Positions 23,117 through 37,106 are shown, counted from the stretch's first letter. The stretch: 64,000 nucleotides of DNA from Stratiolaelaps scimitus (GCA_019614645.1 JABWDB010000004.1:5022001-5086000); one strand, 5' to 3'. Notes: a model not told the origin generated them from the letters alone. Program-made: numbers and translations.

Positions 23117-24444
23117 CTCGCACAACGTAATGTCAGCGGTATCCAAAATCACTATCCGTAGTCGCAACTTGTGCCGACACCATTATGACGATGGGAAGCT
23201 AATGCACGCGATCGTCGCGCTCGCGTACGCCCTCCATTGGGAGCCCACCAGAGCGCGGTCGTTGTTCAATGTGTTCGCACTGTACTTTCATCAACCGGTG
23301 CAACGAAACACTAATACTGGGCTTCATCCAATTGTCTTAAATCGAATCGACACTACAGCGGTAAGACTGTGAGGAACTGACTTGCCTCCTCTTTGATAGA
23401 CGTCTGCTTGGAATAGAAGGCCCACTTGAGGAAACATTGACGCTCGTAACTCCTGCCGTGAGTGCCTAATAATCTACTTAATCTTAATATGCCCTGTGGC
23501 CAACCACAATAAATAATCGTGCTAGTGATCTTCAGGAGAACTGCTCACCACGCTCAGCCCTCCTCGTCTCTGGTCGCATGCATGGTGTGATGTCTACGTC
23601 GATGCATATGTAAGACATTTTCAAGGGTTTTTGCCTCTTAGAGTGTACACAGCGTGTCGCCCGACTGATGACAACTAATTAATCCAATGGCTGTGGAGGA
23701 CGTTTAATGAGAACATTTAATTAATCTAGTACAAACTATAGTTGGGTTTAGCGTAAAACGTGACAAATCGTCAATTCTACACGGATAACTCAATGAAGTG
23801 TCGCCATTGGTGGCTGGACGTATTTACTAAGTTTTGTAATGCTAAATGCCGCCAGTTATGTTGTAACGTTAGACCGACTCGTGGTCGAGTCGAGCAAACA
23901 AAATAAAAAAGGCAATTAAAAATAAATTTGTTTATCCCACGTAGGCCCCGAGATCGGCTTATGTGGTACGTTACCAATTTTGTGTGGAATACGAGCGATC
24001 TACCGTTCCGATATCACTATACACGAGCTTTAGCTGAACATTTAATTTAGCTAACACATTTAATGTTTAATTGTGGTTTGTACGAACAATAAATATCGAC
24101 AAGCAAAGGAACAGCTTAATGACTTGTTAAAAATAGAGCTATTTTGCTGTCATCTTCCGCCTCCTCCATCACCTAATTGGGTGGCGATGTGGAATTCGAG
24201 CCTCGTACAGCTTCCTGGTAGGGTCTATATTTCTGATTACGTAATACTTACGACTGTCGAAATGGGACGTTCACCCAACCGGTCGTTCAATGCACAGAAT
24301 TTAGCACTGAACAAACAGGATGGCTGTGAGCCATCGAAAAACCATGCAAAACAATTATCGGCAACACTGTTTAGTCTCGATGGTATGCTGTGGTGATCTA
24401 ACCGTCGCAATTTCGTTCATCAACGACAGGCAGAATATATTTAG

Positions 24445-24465
24445 ATATATATATATATATATATA
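24445..24465. repeat. (TA)n microsatellite
   Basis: Uninterrupted AT tract of 21 nt. Confidence 0.95.
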
Positions 24466-25186
24466 CTTGTCTTTAAGAAACAACAAATAGGATGAGTTCC
24501 AAGAAAGTTCTCTTAGATGTCAGCTTAGAACCTACGCAAAATCTCGTCAGATTTAAGCAAAATTTGAAGTCCTCTCGAATAAGAAGTTTTATAGTATTTC
24601 GCTATTCCTTTCAATTTCGAAGACACGTTACTATCTAAATGTTTAGCTAGTGAGCTACAAAAGAGACAACACCCCTCAGAAGTGACCTTCTGTATCGTCA
24701 AAATTCACTGCATCTCGCCCCACTGAACGCCATCCCGAGTGCAAACCTCCCAAATAATATAGTAAATACGGATATATAACTAAATAAATAAGTAAATAAA
24801 TATATAAATCTTAAGAAGTGTTCTTTCGGCCCACTTCATGAAAATGTGCCTGTGAGACAGGCGAATCTGTGGGAGGGAAACGAACTGGATACTTTACGTC
24901 TTTGTGATTCGAGGAAAGTTCGGGTATATGTACATATATGTATAATGACCTGTGCCAAATAAACCGATCAAATGAGATTTGGCTGGATCAAAATCAATCG
25001 CATCGATCTTCTGCGTACATAGAATTCATTTTGGTAACCCACGTTCCGCAATTAAATAAATAACAATGGCTTGGCAAGTGGAACCCTTATTATTATGTGT
25101 TGGGATGGACCGCCCAACACGTATTGCATGCATCAGGCATTCCCGTAATCCACCCCGAAAAAAAAAGGTTTGAGTTCCGCGACCTG

Positions 25187-25250
25187 GTGACATATCGAGA
25201 CGATAAACGTTGTATTATTGAAAACTGCAGTTCCGTTAATCAAATAAGCG
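25187..25250 (+). repeat. SINE-like dispersed repeat module, copy A
   Basis: The segment reads GTGACATATCGAGACGATAA, then CGTTGTATTATTGAAAACTG, then CAGTTCCGTTAATCAAATAA. The same ordered blocks recur at 32907 and 37962, and the 3' block alone at 60223 and, inverted, at 36872. The 37.9-kb copy is preceded by a B-box-like motif, suggesting a tRNA-derived SINE whose conserved tail is CTGCAGTTCCGTTAATAAA. Copies are diverged. Confidence 0.6.
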
Positions 25251-25390
25251 TTTCTATTGTATGAATTTCGTATGCGCTAAATTGAGCCCACGTAAGACTA
25301 TGCTGCGGTTGCCTTCGTGACTTAAAAGGGAGAGGTAGGAATCCATGGAAAGTTACAACATGAATTCTTCGCTGAGAGGCAAACCATATG

Positions 25391-25468
25391 TGTCTTACGG
25401 GATTCGAACCGGCGACCCCAGCGTTTAAAATCCTCGGGCCAATCCCCATCCGCTACCGCTTGACAGAC
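25391..25468 (-). pseudogene. tRNA-like or tRNA-derived sequence
   Basis: On the minus strand, a 78-nt segment begins GTCTGTC, has an A-box-like AAGCGGTAGCGG, a perfect B-box GGTTCGAATCC and ends GTAAGACA. Only five of seven acceptor pairs form, and the T and anticodon stems pair poorly. It is therefore not a functional tRNA by eye, but a degenerate tRNA or the head of a tRNA-derived SINE. Confidence 0.5.
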
Positions 25469-28400
25469 CAACGCAGACCTGATGACGTAATGTACGCTCA
25501 AACGTACACCACCGTATGTGGGTGCCAGTTCTGCTTATGCTCTAAATAGCTGCCCTCCCGTAACCGAACAAGTGATATCCGACATGTCAAGAAGAGGTCT
25601 AAATGTAGTCCACGGCGTTATGCTGATGTGCGTCATGAGATAGAGGAATCCCATACCAGAGGAGAATGTTTTGACCTTTTTCAAATAATCTCGCCATCCA
25701 TTTTCCTTGTGTTCACCCTATTCATCACACGTCTAAGGTGGAAGTTGCCGTTAGCGCAGCTGAGATTACGCAATATCTTCCCAAAAGCAACCGATACCTA
25801 GATGTACACACGGTAGATGTATGAGTACAGAACAGCATACGTCGTGCAGGCCAATTAAATGTTAATTATCTGCGGTAATTATTTGATGAAATCTTACATT
25901 GTCGTCTCCACTATGGCATTGTATATCATATCGAATCATACGAGACGGTCCTTAATTTAGAACAGGCGCTTCACTGCAACGCGTCGTGGTGCTAACCGAG
26001 TTTACAATTTGACAGTCGGGGATTCTCAGACGTAACGAATTTCGAAGTAGGCTGTATCTGTGATAAAGGTGTCGGTGAATCTAGTCGTGCTTCTCGAATT
26101 ATTATTGCTGTTTCATCGAGCTTATGGCGTTCTCAGACGGACTGTGAGACCCTGGAACTGGCTGGAGACTTCTGAGGACATTCTATAATGTGAAGGAATG
26201 GAAACGTTTTCTAACAAATCAATTGTTGTCGAAGATCGTATTAAGCTTTTAATGGTCTGCATATAGACGGTCGACGCTCAGTGAAACTAAGTCAAGCTAA
26301 ACTTCGGCTTGTTGGTACGTTTACCTCTTGTGCTTTAGATAGATTTTGCATCAACGAGCAAATCGACTTCAGAATTTCCCGGGGGATTTCTAGCCACTTA
26401 ACTCTAACAGCATGGCAACGAAGGCTATTGCCCTTCACGGGTTACACAACTCTCGCAGAGAGTATCAGCGCCAGCTTACGCCATTATCGACCACTTTTGC
26501 TTTGTCATCCGTTTATCTGCGTTATTAGGACCGGCTTGCTCCGGGCATAGCTGTCCAATGTACGTTGCACATATCCAATTACGTTAATTATGACAGCTTG
26601 TCCTGGCGCCGTTGTTCTCAACAACGACTATTCATAATACCACATAACCACTGTACGATCTTAAGAGATCACGAGCCTTAAACCCTCTGCCTATACGTAT
26701 TATATATATATATATGTTTTCGGCGGTCAGGACTTTTTATTCGTGGGTCAGCTACAACGCACTCCCGTTACATCCTGTCTAGCTATACTCGCTTCGCATC
26801 AGTTCTGACGAAAGAGAGATCCTCTAGGTTGTGGACTATCGTGGCTGTCAACCATCACATGTGAACGACGCCACCTAAAGGCGTCCGAGGATTTCTCGTC
26901 AGTTTTGCATTTACGTCAAGGCAGGCTCGCAGGGCGAAGTGTGAATTTGCCGACAAACCCCTCGAATGTCATCACAACGAATTAGGCTAGCTGCCAGCAG
27001 ATTTTGCCACTGGAGGATTTCAGACGGCATAAAGGCGCTTAGGCTTTACGGGGCCGTCGTCAGGACTTTCGGCATGGCGCCGCCGTATCGAGGCCGGCGC
27101 CATCCCCATCCCCATCTGGGCAGCGATTATAAATAAAACGTCTGAGAGCAACGTTGGCGAACGTTGGGTATAAACCTTCATTAGGCCACAGTCAGCTTCA
27201 TAAGTTGTGGCCATTTATCTTTCGCGACCACTGCTACATTGCATTCATTTGCGTTACATTCATATCCATGTCCATGATCAAGGCATTGTTTTAAGCCCTG
27301 AACAAACAAATCGTTCATTCGAATTCTGAGCTGTTTTCAGCATTATTCGTAACTGCGCAGAATCAGTAAGTGGACGGAATCGTTCGATGTGAAGGCGCCT
27401 TGGCAATTCACTCCCGTATATCCACCAGTAAAGAGTTAATTAGGTGGAAAAACTTGGAAGTAGTGTATGAACCGTCTGATAATTGCTGTTGCATGCTTCT
27501 ACTCGACCTTAACAGTAATCCCCTTGGAAAAATTCGAGCCATACAGCCATATTCGCGCGATCAGCATTCTGCAGCCTCTGTGTATTAATTTCAGGCACAT
27601 ACGTTTACGATAATATATAATAGATACCGCTACGAGATGCTACTACAATGCAGGTGCCGTGGGGCGACGATTGCCAAAAAAAAAGCAAAATTAGTACTTT
27701 ATTGTTGCAGTCGGAGAAGCTGAATTGCTGATGAGATCATGAGTTGAATACAAATTTGTGAATTGCGCGAATTAAGCTCCCTCCGGTTTCGGAGGTCTTT
27801 GTTAATTAACAGACGTCCGTCCATTATAGCTGGTGTGTCACTCGTCTCGAATTCAGCATATGCTTCAGTCACATATTTCTCACATTTGCATAGTCAATTA
27901 ACGGATATGACTATGAATACGGAATGTTTAGCCAATAATAGTAATTAATAATTCCTTCATATATAAAATAGTTCGACCTTCTTTTGAAAGGCTATTCATT
28001 GTCAGCTTAGATATGCCTGTCTCTACTGGGGATCTCGTGGATTTGGTCATATCTACTTATTTTATTCCTTTTATCACCGCATCATTTTGTGGTGCTTTAT
28101 TTCTTCGTTCATTGATTTGTCCTGTTATTTTTATTATTTTTCAAATCTTATTCATATATTTGTTATTACATTGATTAAATAATATACAGTCAAGTAGATT
28201 CCAAACACACGTTGCATTTGAATAAAATTATGTTAAGATCACAGATAAGCGTTATTCTTAGTTTAATCCTCTATCGTTTGTCAGGAAGCGGTCGAAGCGA
28301 GCAACCACAATTGTGGTTGACAACCCCATGGGCTTTAATCGTTGTACGTGAATGTACTCGCACACGTATTATATATGTATAAAATGTACAAACTTAAAAT

Positions 28401-29178
28401 GTATGAGTGCTAATATCTGAAACGTAAACAAGACAGTCGAGCGTTTCATGATATTACTGTTAGGGAGACGTATAAGATATCACTATTTCACTATTGGGGT
28501 CTGTTGGTAACTATTGCGAAGATAACTTCAACTTACTTGAGCACGGCGAGATAGCGAGAACGTACTTCACAGGATCATTTCTGTAGTCGATCTAACGTAT
28601 CCGCCTGCCTGATTCGTACACCCTGAAAGCGCTTCTCAAATGATTCCTCGATGCAAATGTCGAATAAAGCTTGTGAATTCGTAAGACCTAAGTCCAGCGC
28701 GAGGTGATTACCGCGGTGGCATCGCGTATAGCGGTGCACTAGTTAATGCTTACGAAGCGAAGAACTTGCAGGCGGATAGTTGCACAGTGATTTTCCCAAA
28801 TAATTTGAGCTCGACAAATCATCTTATCACTCAGTCACGTTGGCCATCTTGAATATCATGGTAATTTCTGCCCTTAATATAGTTTAAAAGGTCCCTATCG
28901 CAATTTCAAGGCTTCCATCTTATTCGAAAATCCCCGTGGCCGTAAGTCTTCCCAAAAAGTCTCCTCAAATCTTAATCACTTAGTTGCTTCTGGAAGCAAT
29001 TCGACATCCGGCAGACGACATAATGGACACATTCTGACAGTCAAGACCACTAAATCAAAAAGCTAAAAAGCTGGCCACATCTGCGAACTAATCTCGTCAT
29101 TCGATGTGTTCACAAGTTGGTCAAGTTAGCTAGTTCGATTGCACAATACGATTATCATCAATCACTAGTTCCACGTAT

Positions 29179-30100
29179 TTATTCTCGTCCCCAGGGAGAG
29201 CCAACTGTTCTGGTCCCGTCAGGCGGGTGGCAACAAACGGCTCTCTGACAGGACTCAGGAGCAGTGGACGGCGCCCGATCGCCGCTGTAAACGTATGGGA
29301 TGGCCAGAGAGACGACGGAGAGGATGGCCGAAGACAGACAGACCGCCGGAGGGGCGGAGCTGAACGGGTCTCCACTTGGCGCCAGGATCCACCAGAATCC
29401 GCCAGGCGACAGGTCAGTAGGAGCAGGCCCAGCCGCAGGACGCAGTGGCACTTCGCAATGTTCGCCTGCTTTCATTTCCTTCCAGACGAAAGCAAGACGC
29501 GCGAACGGATGACAGCCGCCCACAGAGACGTGGAACCAGTGGTGTCTGTAGTTTCTCCACTCGAAACGGCTGGCTTGAAGAGATCCTTGCTGGCTTTCCA
29601 GCGATAACGCTATAACAGGCCTTTCGGCCTGTGCACCCACCGCCGTTAGCCCTTAGAGGGTTCCTAACTCATGAAGGCTTCCGACGGAAGCCAAACAATT
29701 CGTTTGTAAATCCATCGTAAAGCGGCAACAGACGTCGTAGCGAGATCTTTCCTCCACCCGAGTCCCTCCTGCGGATTACGGTCGGTGCTTCCAGACCCGG
29801 CATGCGGGGATGGATGCAACTAGAGCCACGCCGTACAGATGAGACATGAGATCTTGGAAGGGTGTGAGAATTCGAATCTTGCGATAATAGGGCTTATGTT
29901 AGCCGAGACACTTGGAGCCAGCGAACGTCATATTGTCCACACATCACTAAACAGAATGGCAGACCTCTCCGTTCGGCGTGCCGAAGGCAGTGGCGGATGA
30001 GGGCCAAATAGATGAGGACCTTCCAGGGATCGTCCCGGACCGTTTTTCTAGGGGGAATCCTCATTTCGCTAAGTGCTCCAATTGCCGTCAGCACTTATCG
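29179..30100. other. GC-rich island, possibly an old transposon fragment
   Basis: Local GC content rises sharply against AT-rich flanks. Both strands are open for over 120 codons at 29179-29640. On the minus strand at 29894-30094, a frame reads IPPRKTVRDDPWKVLIYLAL followed by IRHCLRHAERRG, which has the flavour of a LINE C-terminal tail. That similarity is too weak to name. A plus-strand donor-like CGACAG|GTCAGT occurs near 29411. I cannot decide between exon and transposon. Confidence 0.25.
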
Positions 30101-30800
30101 CCCGCCAGCCAGCCACCACCCTCGTCGCCATTGCATTGAGCTAATTTAGATGGGCAGAGAAACGTGTATTCGTTGTTACTTGAGGCGTTAGCTTTACCAT
30201 ACGAATGAAAACCGATCGCTTGGGTGTCCGACGATCGAGATAAGAGATAAGACCGCCTTGCATGCTCCACCACCTTCCAGCCTCTAGGGCGAGTTCTACC
30301 GAGGTAATGTTGCTTGGTCCTGAGGAAGAAGGCTACTGACAAAGCTAACAGAGCAAATAAGTCACTGATAAAGCATTGGCTAATATTCGAGTACAATTCA
30401 ATGGCTAATTTGTTCAGATATGTGAGGGAACGGATTACACGTACTGTAAACTCTACAGAAAGGCATATCGCATTTTATCGCAAATAGTGTTTCTGTTACC
30501 ATGCAACTACAAGCCGGACATATTTTTCAGCCCTCACACTACGTGGGTCCGCTGGAGCCCCGGGGACCAATAGGATGAAGTTTTATCGGTGGTAGCAATC
30601 CTTTTCGGCACACTGATGTCTCCAGCCTCAATAGGAAATACGTACATGTCTTCGATGGATCGAATGGTGGCTCATACCAGATGTTGCGCAGGGTCAGCCT
30701 CGTAAAATCGAAAGCTGTGTATACGTTCAAATATCCGTTCGCTTCGTTTGGGCGATGGACCAATCGAGGGGTTCTGCCTAGTCGTCGACGAGATGGCGGA
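30101..30800. other. no gene seen
   Basis: Short overlapping frames only, with no repeats of note. The segment lies just downstream (in the minus sense) of the Kunitz-like candidate exon. Confidence 0.3.
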
Positions 30801-30805
30801 CACAC

Positions 30806-31010
30806 GTTGACGAGGACATTTCAGAGCACAGATTTGTTCGACTTCTGATAAATTCGAAAATTGGCTACGATTGCCCATCTCTATGAGGAATGGCGTTGAC
30901 ACTGGCGGAAATATTCTATCATAGCCATAATGAGCTTTGCATGAACCACCCTTAATTGAATCAGTTAGAATGAGTGCGATTAACACCACAGGGGAGGACC
31001 AATTACGCAT
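30806..31010 (-). CDS. candidate secreted Kunitz-like exon, cysteine-poor
   Basis: From ATG at 31010 the minus strand encodes MRNWSSPVVLIALILTDSIK, which looks like a signal peptide. The mature part has Cys24 and then, near the end, GNRSQFSNLSEVEQICALKC. The final C-x3-C and the preceding GNRxxF echo the C-terminal half of Kunitz inhibitor domains. However, only three cysteines (24, 61, 65) are present instead of six, and the F-to-C spacing is about four residues too long. A donor-like C|GTGTGT closes the segment at 30806. Kunitz proteins block serine proteases or channels and are abundant in ticks and mites. This could be a diverged member, a pseudogene or coincidence. Confidence 0.28.
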
Positions 31011-32731
31011 ACATAAGATAATATGTGGCTCTGAAACAACTGTTCGAGTGCTAAAAAACTGTTAGTCTGCACTTCGCGACATTGCATGGGTGAGGTATAT
31101 GGCCCGTCGCACTGGCAGGATATAAATTAAAGCCGCGCAGTTTAAATAGCTAAACATTTTAATAAAACTGTCATATTGTACCTGGTTTGAGGTATTAACA
31201 TATCATGCCTTGGTTGCACTACTGCCACAAAGTCACGTCGCCATAACACGTACTTTTTCTAACTAATGTGAGAATCCATTGACTGATGCTTTTCTATGCC
31301 AACCACCAAACACGTGCAGTTGATGCATATAAATCTTTGCTTTCTGAATATTGCTGTAAAAACAGCATCTAAATTTTCAACCGTACCAAGGCAACGTGCC
31401 TCCTGCCTGCGATACCATGCTGCAACCTGCCAGCACGTCACCTCGCTCAACAACCTGGTGAGATCGTCCAGCAGCGGACGACCAGGATGAATGGCCCTCA
31501 GTACCTTCTGTATATAGCTTTTATATCTCATATTGTATGAATCTTATAAACTCTGATCATATATATATACATATTTACACTCGCATACAAAGCTGTGATA
31601 CTTGTGAGTTCTTACCTACCACCTATGGTAACGTATTGATGTTATATTTATATTCAGGTTGTTATATTGCTACCTAAAAAAGGTGAATAATTGAATAGAA
31701 TGAATGAATAAAAACGGCATCACCCTTACATAGCTAATCAAATCTGATTTCCTATCAGGAAACGTAGTAACCTTTAACCTTCTAACTTGGTTTATAGCAA
31801 TATTGTTCGTGAGATTTATTAGTCGCACGAACTACGACTCCGTTACAGCTTGTGCTGATGTTAATTATTGTAGTATACGTTTTTTTTTCCTGGGTGTCTT
31901 TGTTCTCTTGCCCGGGCTGGTTTTCAGAGAGGCCGGCTTCTAATAGGAACAACGAGTTGCGATAGTAGAATAAAGTGCTCCTTGAAAGACACCTTCCCCC
32001 GATGCTTTGTGTTGTGCGAGATTGGGCAATGTAGTAAAAACGACTTCGCACCTGTCGAATGCGTCTGAAATAACATCTTGGCTCATCTCTATATGCCGCG
32101 GTGTCTGGCTAACTATTCTATGATTATGGTGCATAGCGCCACATACGACGAAACGAATTCGGCACAAATGATTCATCTTCCGAAGCCTCAACCAGCTCCA
32201 TCAGCCACCCCCGCCCGATCATAGCCTTCGCTTAAAGGCGTCATATTGCAATACAACTATAATACATATACCACTAAATTATATATATATATATATACGC
32301 ACACATGCTGGGGAACGGATGCTGCGGCGAACACAAACATTTACTTAATTACCTTACAAATTACTCTTGCGCGTCCACATGAGCAGTACTTCATTCATTC
32401 ATCCGGCCGATAAACATCGTTCATAGATTGAATAGATAAATAAATGCACATACGATGCGTTATAGATGTATAGATTGATGTATGTTCATGTGTGTACATA
32501 GGCGAAAATAAAATACGTTCCCGTCTCCACTCCCAAATAATCCGGGAGATCCCATCATAGAGCCAAGGGCGTATCAGCATCTTCAAACTTCAATCCACCA
32601 TCATGCCGCGTTTTGTAAATAGCCCAAACAAAGCTTGTTTCTCCATCGCTGTTTGCATACATCGTTCCGTCGCCAATGATCCCCAGCTATCCACACCCGT
32701 CTTTTCGTTGTAACATTATTAATAAATCGAG

Positions 32732-32756
<25 letters not shown>
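32732..32756. repeat. (TA)n microsatellite
   Basis: Uninterrupted AT tract of about 25 nt. Confidence 0.95.
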
Positions 32757-32762
<6 letters not shown>

Positions 32763-32906
32763 CAGGTTGATTACGCCGCATAGGTGATCAGCCTTCCGGT
32801 GTCGCCGACTGCTAAGTGAGCGGGGTAGATGTCCACGTAGCCGCCACGCGCTGACGCTTCGGATCTGCCGTCTGCAAGCACCTACCGTTAGCTGAGCTCC
32901 GTCTTC

Positions 32907-32960
32907 GTGACAGATAGAGAACTAAATCATTGTAAAAACTGCACTTGCGTTAATAAGTAC
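32907..32960 (+). repeat. SINE-like dispersed repeat module, copy B
   Basis: It reads GTGACAGATAGAGAACTAAA, then TCATTGTAAAAACTGCACTT and GCGTTAATAAGTAC. The order and spacing of blocks follow copy A (GTGACAxATxGAGA, xxTTGTA, AAAACTGCA, CGTTAATAA) with scattered substitutions. The 100 bp upstream has no clear tRNA-like structure. Confidence 0.5.
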
Positions 32961-35900
32961 TAGAGATAAAATCTTTACCCTTACTTAGAAGTATAATAGT
33001 TTCGGGTTGCTGGTGATGCTAGTGGTTTTGATACGTTTTGTATCCGCCAGATGATCTCGATGGTGATATTAATGGTGATCAACTGCATCTGCAGGTTAAC
33101 CAATCATGTCAGCCCGTACACTGTATAATCATGTATTTACTGGCAACTGCTGATAGAAATAATCACAATAATTATACACGCCGATATCACTGGGTGCGCG
33201 TCGACAACACATGCTGTTGATGTCGCATTAGTGCCATATGGCTCTACGTATGCCACATTCGGCCAATCATAGTAATAATACTAATAACAACAATAATTAG
33301 AGCAAATAAGGGGGAGCCGATACACGATAGAGTGAAAGTGATTCGCACGAATCTATCTGCAGCCGCATGAAGACGTTCCGTATGGCATGGCTATTAATTA
33401 GCTAATGAGTAGATACGCTATCCATGGGACGAAGCAAAATTGATGAACAGAACACATACACACAGATTGACAACTGATTATTTTCCTTCAGGGTAGTTTA
33501 TTGCAGCGGAAATTGTGGAACGTAATAGAGCAACGTGTTGAATACGACACCACACGGTTTCTAAGAACTGTTTGCCTGTTCAACATTCACTGAGGGGTAA
33601 GTCACTCAGACCAATGAAGTGCGCTTACCTGTTATCTGTTCTTGTTTTGTCATGAACCGATTAGTAAGTAAATCGCTGTAAAAGTGATGTTGTATAGACG
33701 TACACAATGTTTGCTAAGGTGATAAAAAGATAAAAAAATATAATAATAATGATCTTATCTAGATTTTTATTATTTTATAATAAGACTTGTATGATTAGTA
33801 TTATATTATTATTATTATTATTCAATTCTAATCGATTCGTATAAAGATTCCCTGCATGTGTCAATGATGAAAAAGTACAGAGACCAATTATAAGAGCCTA
33901 GGTGATTAGAAGAACAACCCTCGAATCGTCTTGAAATCCACTTGGCAAATGTAATAACACCACTGTTCACCATTTCAGTTCTAACGTCGAAGATAATTGC
34001 GAATACTGAAATATGATATGTGTTCATGCATAGGCGGAGCGTGGATAGGGGTGCACACGGGAGCTCTGCAGTGGGATATTTTTACTTCACAGGTTTCGTA
34101 TTGCCTTTGGAACTGAATTGGGAGAACGGCGCATTTGGTGTCTGTGAAAATTTAGATGGATAATAGGTTTTTCTTGAGAAATTTCGGCGCACACAAACAC
34201 CAGAGATGGTGCTGCGAGCCTTACACCGTACACGACCATTGGTTATTGTGAAATATCGCTCATGGCGGGCTCTCGTTCTCCAAGCGGAGCCTTCATTTAG
34301 GACGATATAGTCAGCAGGGTCCTTAGGTTGGCTGGTACATCAGCGGGTCCCTTTTGCAAATCTCTGCACCGGTTTCGCCCGGCATCCTACACGATATTGT
34401 CCCGTCACTGTTTATGTGTGTGGAATAAAATGTCCTATATTGACCAGGTGTCTGCCAAATAATAGGTTTTGTACAAATGTTGCCTATTAAGCCTCTCGGC
34501 GAGTGTGGCAATGTGTTCAATGGGACCGCATCGCTGAAGTTCGCCATCAGTAACTTCTGTACAGTATACCCTTTTCTCTGTAGCTTGATCGTTGACTTGC
34601 TGCACAAGAGCCACACGCCTTTGCAGGCTGTTAATGCCCGATTCGACTGTAAGCCTCCTTCCATTGGCTGATCAGTCTATTTGAGCCTGATGTAATCCTC
34701 GCATTGCTCTTACGTAAGTAGCCACTTCTTCGATGATTGCAATTGTCTGCGACTACTTATAATTTTGTCCTACTTCTTCAACCGTTCTAGAATAATTGCC
34801 TTTATTACCTACATGTCCAAATGATAGACGTTTGGTCAAAAATTATAGGGCATAGATAAGATATGGGCCAGACCCTAAGCGCCGCCGGGATGCGACCCTA
34901 AATTCCCACCTCGCAGTTAGACGATGTGAGTGCACTGTGCACTTCCTGCAAAACACAATAAATACAATGGTTCCCATTCTATTGCTATAAGGTGGATAAG
35001 GCACGCTTTTTGGGTGACTATCCACATTCTACATTACGTCGTATTGTCGAATTCTCGGGCATTAGCCTTTGTCCTGTCACAATAGAGATTCGAGGATGCA
35101 TCATTCGAATCGAGGACACTCGATCTGACTGGGATACATCGACAAATCTGCCCGAAAATATCCTTAACACAAGCCTGTGTCTCAAAGAAGTCGGCGACTA
35201 CGAACTACAGAAACAGGAGCTACGTCGCACGATTGCTTCTAAACCACGCTATCCAGTCGGGCCGATGGATGCACTCAATTTGGGTCCTCTTTTTCTTATT
35301 TGATATCGACCTGAATGACAATTGTTCCAAAAACGTCTAGTGCAAGACATTCTTCCCCGTTCGTAGACCTTCGACCATCGAAAGTGCGAAGATATTCTAA
35401 CTTTCAACTCAATTCTACCTCAGGTCATATTGAGGCATTGTCTCATATCAACCAATTTGTTTAACTCATACATCGTTCACTCAAATCGAATTGTTAGGAT
35501 CAATGCAGGGACAGCCTCGAGAGGCTTTCCTCAACAGAATTGTTGTTTCAACGAGCGGAAACCGTTTCAGTATCGGCACCCCCGACAATGGCCAGTATTG
35601 TCTGTAACTGGTGGTAGCTAGTACAATTTTCAGGGAAAAATTGTGCTTCTAAACTGAAACGATTAAACTCGATAAGCGTGATAGTGTATTTCTATGCTCA
35701 TTTTCTTCGTGTGACGTGACTATTCAGTTTTGATTGTTTTATCTACCTGGATACAAGCGTCTCGCAGTAAGAGAACTCGAACGTAGAAAACATCACCGTT
35801 GATGTGGTGTGACTCTCTTAATCGAATCGTAAAGAGAACACTTAATATATTGCATGGCGGAGTTCGTCAAAATTGTGGGCGTAAATTCGATTCGTTGCAG

Positions 35901-36871
35901 ATACGATTTTTACCAATTGTTCCACAAATTGCGTACTGCTATTATGAGATTAAACCCTCACTAACATATAAGCTGCAACGGATAATAATAACAATCTATA
36001 ATAATAATAATATAACATTACATAAAAATAACAATAATAATTCATGGATGTTCAACACCTCTCAGCCGTCTCATTACTTCGTCGTGAGCAGACGTTACTA
36101 CCGCACAATTCCTAAACATTATACTATGGTTCATCAGTATTAATTTTGGACCACCGGAAAACGCTTCCAATCGACAACGCATCGGGAAACACTTCCAGAG
36201 GGGTGATGTTGGCTGTGGGTCATCCCGATTCAATCATGCAACTGACTGATTGCAACTGATCTAAAGGATTATTCCTTTCCGCAGTTGTTAAAACGTTAAG
36301 AAATACATCTCTCTACAGAGCCACTGCTCACTGCATCGACCACCACTCAGGAGTTCCACTCAGCTCTGAACAGATTTCATCCATCTCTTCCATTGCTATT
36401 TTATACGAGGTTAGTCAAAAAATCTGAATTCAGATCTGTGCTACAAGATCGATTCGAATGGGAAGAATACCACTCGAGGCAAAGAATGACCCAGGCAGGG
36501 ATTTTCTCAACAGTTCGCTATCATCGAGCTTGCAATGTAGGATAGACCCATGCACAGTGAAGCATGAATTTCGTATAGATTGGATGTTGACAGCGATTGC
36601 TCGATTGTCGCCAAACAACGGCATCCAAATTCGCTTTCTGGAATACAAGAACAATTGGTTTTCTTAATTAATTCTGAACATACGCCAATCTTGAGAGAAA
36701 TTAATACATTCCACGGCTGTGCGCTCCCGTTGGCGCTTCAACGCTCGTGCACGCCTTGCGAAACGATAAGATTATATTTTCATCCATCCTAGATCTCGAA
36801 CGAGTGGCTGACCGATTAATAATAAATAACTAGTTTTTTTTCTTCTATCTATCAATCAATCAATTAAATAT

Positions 36872-36906
36872 ATTTGTTTATTTACGGAACTGCAATTATA
36901 CGAACG
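36872..36906 (-). repeat. SINE-like tail module, inverted copy
   Basis: On the minus strand the sequence reads CGTTCGTATAATTGCAGTTC followed by CGTAAATAAACAAATA, matching the 3' block of the other copies. Only the tail is recognisable. Confidence 0.45.
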
Positions 36907-37106
36907 TTTAAGTTCTCGTTAAATAATGCTGTCAGAAGTGTTGGCACCACGCCCGGCCTGGCAGGATGATTATTCAGTTTCAGTGGGTATTTAATCAATA
37001 CTAACACCAGTAATAATTGACCAGTCCGAATGAATAGTTACACGGAACCACCAGTAAGAACACGCTTTGAGTGTAAGACACAAGGAACAAAGCTAGTAGT
37101 CAAAAA

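Larger units (their letters stand above)
23117..29178. other. long AT-rich stretch without a defended gene
   Basis: About 6 kb of AT-rich unique sequence. It holds a TA tract at 24445, a SINE-like module at 25187 with a tRNA-like segment at 25391-25468, a short TA tract near 26699-26715 and a poly-A run at about 27677. Plus-strand frames of 60-107 codons (for example 24073-24396 and 26281-26550) lack splice or similarity support. Position 28.0-28.5 kb is very AT-rich. Confidence 0.35.
31011..36871. other. long AT-rich stretch, mostly non-coding
   Basis: It contains small TA tracts (31559-31570, 32279-32297, 32732-32756), TTA and AAT repeats (33807-33821, 35986-36045) and a SINE-like module at 32907. 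An isolated 103-codon plus-strand frame lies at 34992-35303 (it includes VGDYELQKQELRRTIASKPR) with no recognised domain or clear splice signals. I would not call a gene here. Confidence 0.35.
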
